Of a stretch of DNA of 7,859 nucleotides, positions 5,226 to 7,859 are shown piece after piece. Position numbers and translations under genes: made by a program. The notes under the pieces were generated by a model. It was not told where the DNA came from, made no database searches, and worked only from the letters and a program-made list of their open reading frames with translations. Position 1 is the stretch's first letter. Each line of letters starts with the position of its first letter. The DNA comes from Thermoplasmata archaeon (GTDB taxonomy: Archaea > Thermoplasmatota > Thermoplasmata > Thermoplasmatales > Thermoplasmataceae): positions 1-7,859 of the forward strand of contig JAJZKX010000070.1 of the NCBI GenBank assembly GCA_021850745.1, given 5' to 3'.

Positions 5226-7313
5226 ATGCTGACACTCATGGCTTTGGAATCACCAAACAAGATATCATCTTTAAGGGAATATTTAAGTGTCGTAAAGAAC
5301 GACAGGTATCTTCTTCTGATCATTGTGGTTTCGCTATTTTTCTCCTCATTATTCTCTTACCTTTCAATAATGCGTTATCTTTCCCTTAATTCCACCGCCT
5401 ATGACCTTGGGGTATATTCGCAGGTTCTCAATTCCACATTGCACGGAAAGCTGTTTTACACAAACCTCTTAGGGGAGAGCCTCCTTTCCGAGCACTTCTC
5501 CCTGCTTCTCTTTCCCATGGTCATCCCGTACTTGCTCTACCAGTCACCAATGACCTTACTTGCCATTCAGGGCTTTGTCATCGGCTTGGCAACGATCCCC
5601 CTGTATCTTATGAGCAAGGAATGGATTGCACTGGTCAACAAGGACAAGAATATTGGGCCTCGTTTTTTGAATTTAATCCCCTTCTCCTTAGGAATTTCGT
5701 ACCTGCTATCGCCGCTTGTTAGCGGCCCCATATCATTTGATTTTCACCTGATGGTCTTTCTCCCCCTTTTCATTTTCTCCGCCTTTTATTATTTCCTAAA
5801 GAAGAAGAAGCTGCAGCACGCCATCTTTCTGTTTTTGATCGTTTCGATCCATTCCAGCTTTGTTTTCATCGTGATCTTTCTCCTGATTTCAGAGTTCCTT
5901 ATTTACCGCAACCCAAAATATGGCTTCAGGGAAGTGCAGGTTAAATTGTTTAGCAGGGAATCGCTTAAATATTTCCTATATTTTCTTCTTATAGTTTTTG
6001 TTGCGGGGATATACTATTATTCTGTCGCCTATTTCAAGCCCATTATATCCGGATTTCCGCCAAACATCAGCGGACCTTACTCTGGGCAGTCTGGGTCCAT
6101 AAGCGATTCCACATTGGGCCTGATAAAAGCACTGTTTACCCAACCCAATGTAGCTATATCATACCTTTTTGCTAATGGCTTGTATAAGGTAGTTTTCCTG
6201 GCCTTGGCCTTTTCTGCTACCGGATTCGTAGCTCTGCTGTTTCCGGAACTATTGGTATCTGCAATTCCATATTTTCTTTATGGCATGTTCTCAACTTACA
6301 GTGCCTATTACACCGCAGGATTCCAGTATTCGATGATGATAATACCCTTCATTTTTGTGGCATCAGCTGGTGTTGGCGCGAAAATATTCGGAATGAAATT
6401 TGTATCTTTTAATAAATATGGCGGACTATACAAGCGCAGTGTGGCGGTCACACTTGCAATGATAATTTTATTGGCTGGTTTAGGTGGTGTGTTCCTCACG
6501 CCATTTTCCCCTCCTTCATTGTTTAAGAACCCGGGTTCTGTTACTAATATGTGGGTCTATCATCCGGATGCGAAGTCCCGGTTCGCAATGAATATAAGCA
6601 ACGATGTCCCCCCTGGTGCATTCCTATTGACCCAAAATGACGTATTTCCAGTCTTTTCATCTGACATTAATGCATATTCTACTCCCTGGTCCCCGGGATA
6701 CTCTCAGTCAAACGTCAATAAATTTCAGTTCTATATGGCATCCTATGGCAGCACCTGGGTTTATGCCTCTACAGGGAGCAGCCCGTCGTTATTCGACATG
6801 GTAAATGCTGCGCTCAAGACTGGAAATTACGGTATTTATGCAGAAGGCTATGGGATCCTTACAATTGATAGGAACTATACCGGTGCTCCTATTTACTTTA
6901 CACCTGCAGTACTGACCATGGGTGGAAGTGAACTGGTCACCATTGGGAACAATTCCTCCCATTCCAATGGTGGTATATCCGCATCCGATGTAGGCAACAA
7001 TTCGAGCTTTTTTACATCTCATAGGTTGACGCTTCTTCCGGGAAATTACACTTTGAAGTTGGAATACTCCACAAACAGCACAAACCCGAATAACCATTTT
7101 CTCTTCAATATTACGAGTATCTTCTCAAAAATTGATTTTGTCTCCAAAGAGGTTATCCCAAGCGAATCCGGAAAATTAAACGGAACCTATACAGAATATT
7201 ATTCCTTCAATACGGGAATAGTTTACAACGACATCGTGTTGTCAGGCAGTGAGCTGAATTGGAACGGGACTGTAACGGTCCAGGCGATAACAATATCGGA
7301 GAACAGCGCATGA
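5226..7313 (+). CDS. DUF2079 family polytopic membrane protein with sequon-rich outer domain
   Basis: The 695-residue protein matches the DUF2079 family from memory of its pattern: a first loop with YDLGVYSQVLNSTLHGKLF (59-77), SEHFSLLLFP (88-97), IPYLLYQSP (100-108), LAIQG (112-116) and SFDFHLMVFLPL (170-181). DUF2079 proteins are thought to be GT-C-like, with D60 as the candidate catalytic acid (inference). About ten hydrophobic segments run from 28 to 380, with a last one at about 406-425. The rest lies outside the membrane. VPPGAFLLTQNDVFPVFSS (461-479) resembles the family's soluble domain. Residues about 560-695 look like an added beta-rich domain carrying many N-X-S/T sites. Numbering uses the ATG at 5226. 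Promoter spacing slightly favours the ATG at 5238 (691 aa), but that box is weak, so the longer form is kept. The stop overlaps the next gene's start (ATGA), suggesting translational coupling. The precise substrate is unknown. Confidence 0.85.
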   Translation: MLTLMALESPNKISSLREYLSVVKNDRYLLLIIVVSLFFSSLFSYLSIMRYLSLNSTAYDLGVYSQVLNSTLHGKLFYTNLLGESLLSEHFSLLLFPMVIPYLLYQSPMTLLAIQGFVIGLATIPLYLMSKEWIALVNKDKNIGPRFLNLIPFSLGISYLLSPLVSGPISFDFHLMVFLPLFIFSAFYYFLKKKKLQHAIFLFLIVSIHSSFVFIVIFLLISEFLIYRNPKYGFREVQVKLFSRESLKYFLYFLLIVFVAGIYYYSVAYFKPIISGFPPNISGPYSGQSGSISDSTLGLIKALFTQPNVAISYLFANGLYKVVFLALAFSATGFVALLFPELLVSAIPYFLYGMFSTYSAYYTAGFQYSMMIIPFIFVASAGVGAKIFGMKFVSFNKYGGLYKRSVAVTLAMIILLAGLGGVFLTPFSPPSLFKNPGSVTNMWVYHPDAKSRFAMNISNDVPPGAFLLTQNDVFPVFSSDINAYSTPWSPGYSQSNVNKFQFYMASYGSTWVYASTGSSPSLFDMVNAALKTGNYGIYAEGYGILTIDRNYTGAPIYFTPAVLTMGGSELVTIGNNSSHSNGGISASDVGNNSSFFTSHRLTLLPGNYTLKLEYSTNSTNPNNHFLFNITSIFSKIDFVSKEVIPSESGKLNGTYTEYYSFNTGIVYNDIVLSGSELNWNGTVTVQAITISENSA

Positions 7314-7859
7314 TCCCCTTTAAGAATAGTGCAGTTCAAGCCGATGCACTTAAAATCTCCGTACTTGTATTAGCTTACAATAGGCAGGATTTTCTAAAAG
7401 AGGCAATTGACTCAGTCCTTAATCAGACACTCCCGGGGGAATTCTATGAAATAGTCCTGGTAAAGAATTTCGACTTTCAATACTCAGACAATTTACAGGA
7501 AGGGGGCCTCTTGAAGAATGTGTTTTCAAACCAAAAATCTATGGGAAAATTCATAGTTGATGGGATGAATAAATGTAACCATGAAATTATAGCTTTCTTA
7601 GAGGACGATGATCTTTGGGAACCGGATCGCCTTGAAAAAATTCATGAAATATTCCTGACAAACTCAGAACTATGCTACTACCACAACTCAGTCATTCACG
7701 TCGATGTGAATGGGAATCCCATTTCATTCGGTTCGGGACATGAGGTAGGTGCATGGGGACGAAGCCAAAATTCAATTCTTCTGGGCAACTCACATAAGAA
7801 AAACTATATCAACAAGATTGGCAGGTATTTCCCGGACTTCAATCTGAGTTCCATTGTCC
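7310..7859 (+). CDS. GT2 family glycosyltransferase, 3' truncated by window edge
   Basis: The first 183 codons encode the GT-A fold of an inverting GT2 enzyme, predicted to transfer a sugar from a nucleotide donor in the cytoplasm. SVLVLAYNRQDFLKEAIDSV (17-36) is the usual first beta strand and helix, followed by LNQTL. FLEDDDLWEPDRLEK (96-110) contains the D-x-D equivalent (D99-D101) in the common DDDLW setting. The stretch FYEIVLVKNFDF (45-56) stands where most GT2 enzymes have a VDDGS motif; here the two aspartates are missing and NFD takes their place. Several archaeal GT2 enzymes vary at this point, so this does not prove inactivity. The ATG overlaps the DUF2079 stop as ATGA, so the two are very likely in one operon. 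There is no signal peptide. The C-terminus, and any membrane anchor, lies beyond the window. Confidence 0.85.
   Translation, partial: MIPFKNSAVQADALKISVLVLAYNRQDFLKEAIDSVLNQTLPGEFYEIVLVKNFDFQYSDNLQEGGLLKNVFSNQKSMGKFIVDGMNKCNHEIIAFLEDDDLWEPDRLEKIHEIFLTNSELCYYHNSVIHVDVNGNPISFGSGHEVGAWGRSQNSILLGNSHKKNYINKIGRYFPDFNLSSIV

Noticed and set aside
5711..5726. Inverted repeat GCCGCT-TGTT-AGCGGC inside the DUF2079 gene
   Set aside because: A 6-bp stem is common by chance in a sequence this long, and it sits mid-gene with no link to any regulatory signal.
6308..7097. Minus-strand open frames of 63 and 102 codons opposite the DUF2079 gene
   Set aside because: The sense frame is a coherent membrane protein through this region. 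The antisense products have no recognisable domain and no promoter.

Overview
The window looks like a chromosomal stretch from an archaeon, most likely of the Thermoplasmatales (inference). Three things support this. The genes carry archaeal A/T-rich promoter boxes, and at least two of these sit about 29-30 nt upstream of a start codon, the geometry of leaderless mRNAs. AGG/AGA/ATA codons are used freely, and TTG serves as a start codon. The content is multi-spanning membrane proteins, including a DUF2079 protein, mixed with GT2 glycosyltransferases, a combination I know from wall-less acidophilic archaea. I could not confirm the taxon by a search.

Layout from left to right. (1) A gene on the minus strand runs off the left edge (codons 1-79, unrecognised). 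(2) A ~230 bp divergent spacer follows. (3) Two tandem plus-strand paralogues (471-2366 and 2468-4288) encode large polytopic proteins that look like GT-C-type membrane glycosyltransferases, each ending in an extracytoplasmic domain with a shared C-terminus. (4) A convergent minus-strand gene (4310 to about 5011) encodes a soluble GT2 enzyme of the polyprenyl/dolichyl-phosphate sugar synthase (Dpm1-like) type. (5) A ~200 bp spacer carries divergent promoters. (6) A DUF2079 polytopic protein (5226-7313) has a C-terminal domain crowded with N-X-S/T sequons. (7) Overlapping it by ATGA, a second GT2 glycosyltransferase (7310 onward) is cut by the right edge. No tRNA, rRNA, CRISPR array, insertion sequence or attachment site was seen.

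Working model (inference): the genes belong to one surface-glycan pathway. The Dpm1-like enzyme would charge a polyprenyl phosphate with a sugar on the cytoplasmic face. The GT-C-like proteins and the DUF2079 protein would use lipid-linked sugars on the outer face. The truncated GT2 would add sugars from nucleotide-activated donors inside the cell. The likely products are lipoglycan or glycoprotein glycans. Substrates and products cannot be read from the sequence.
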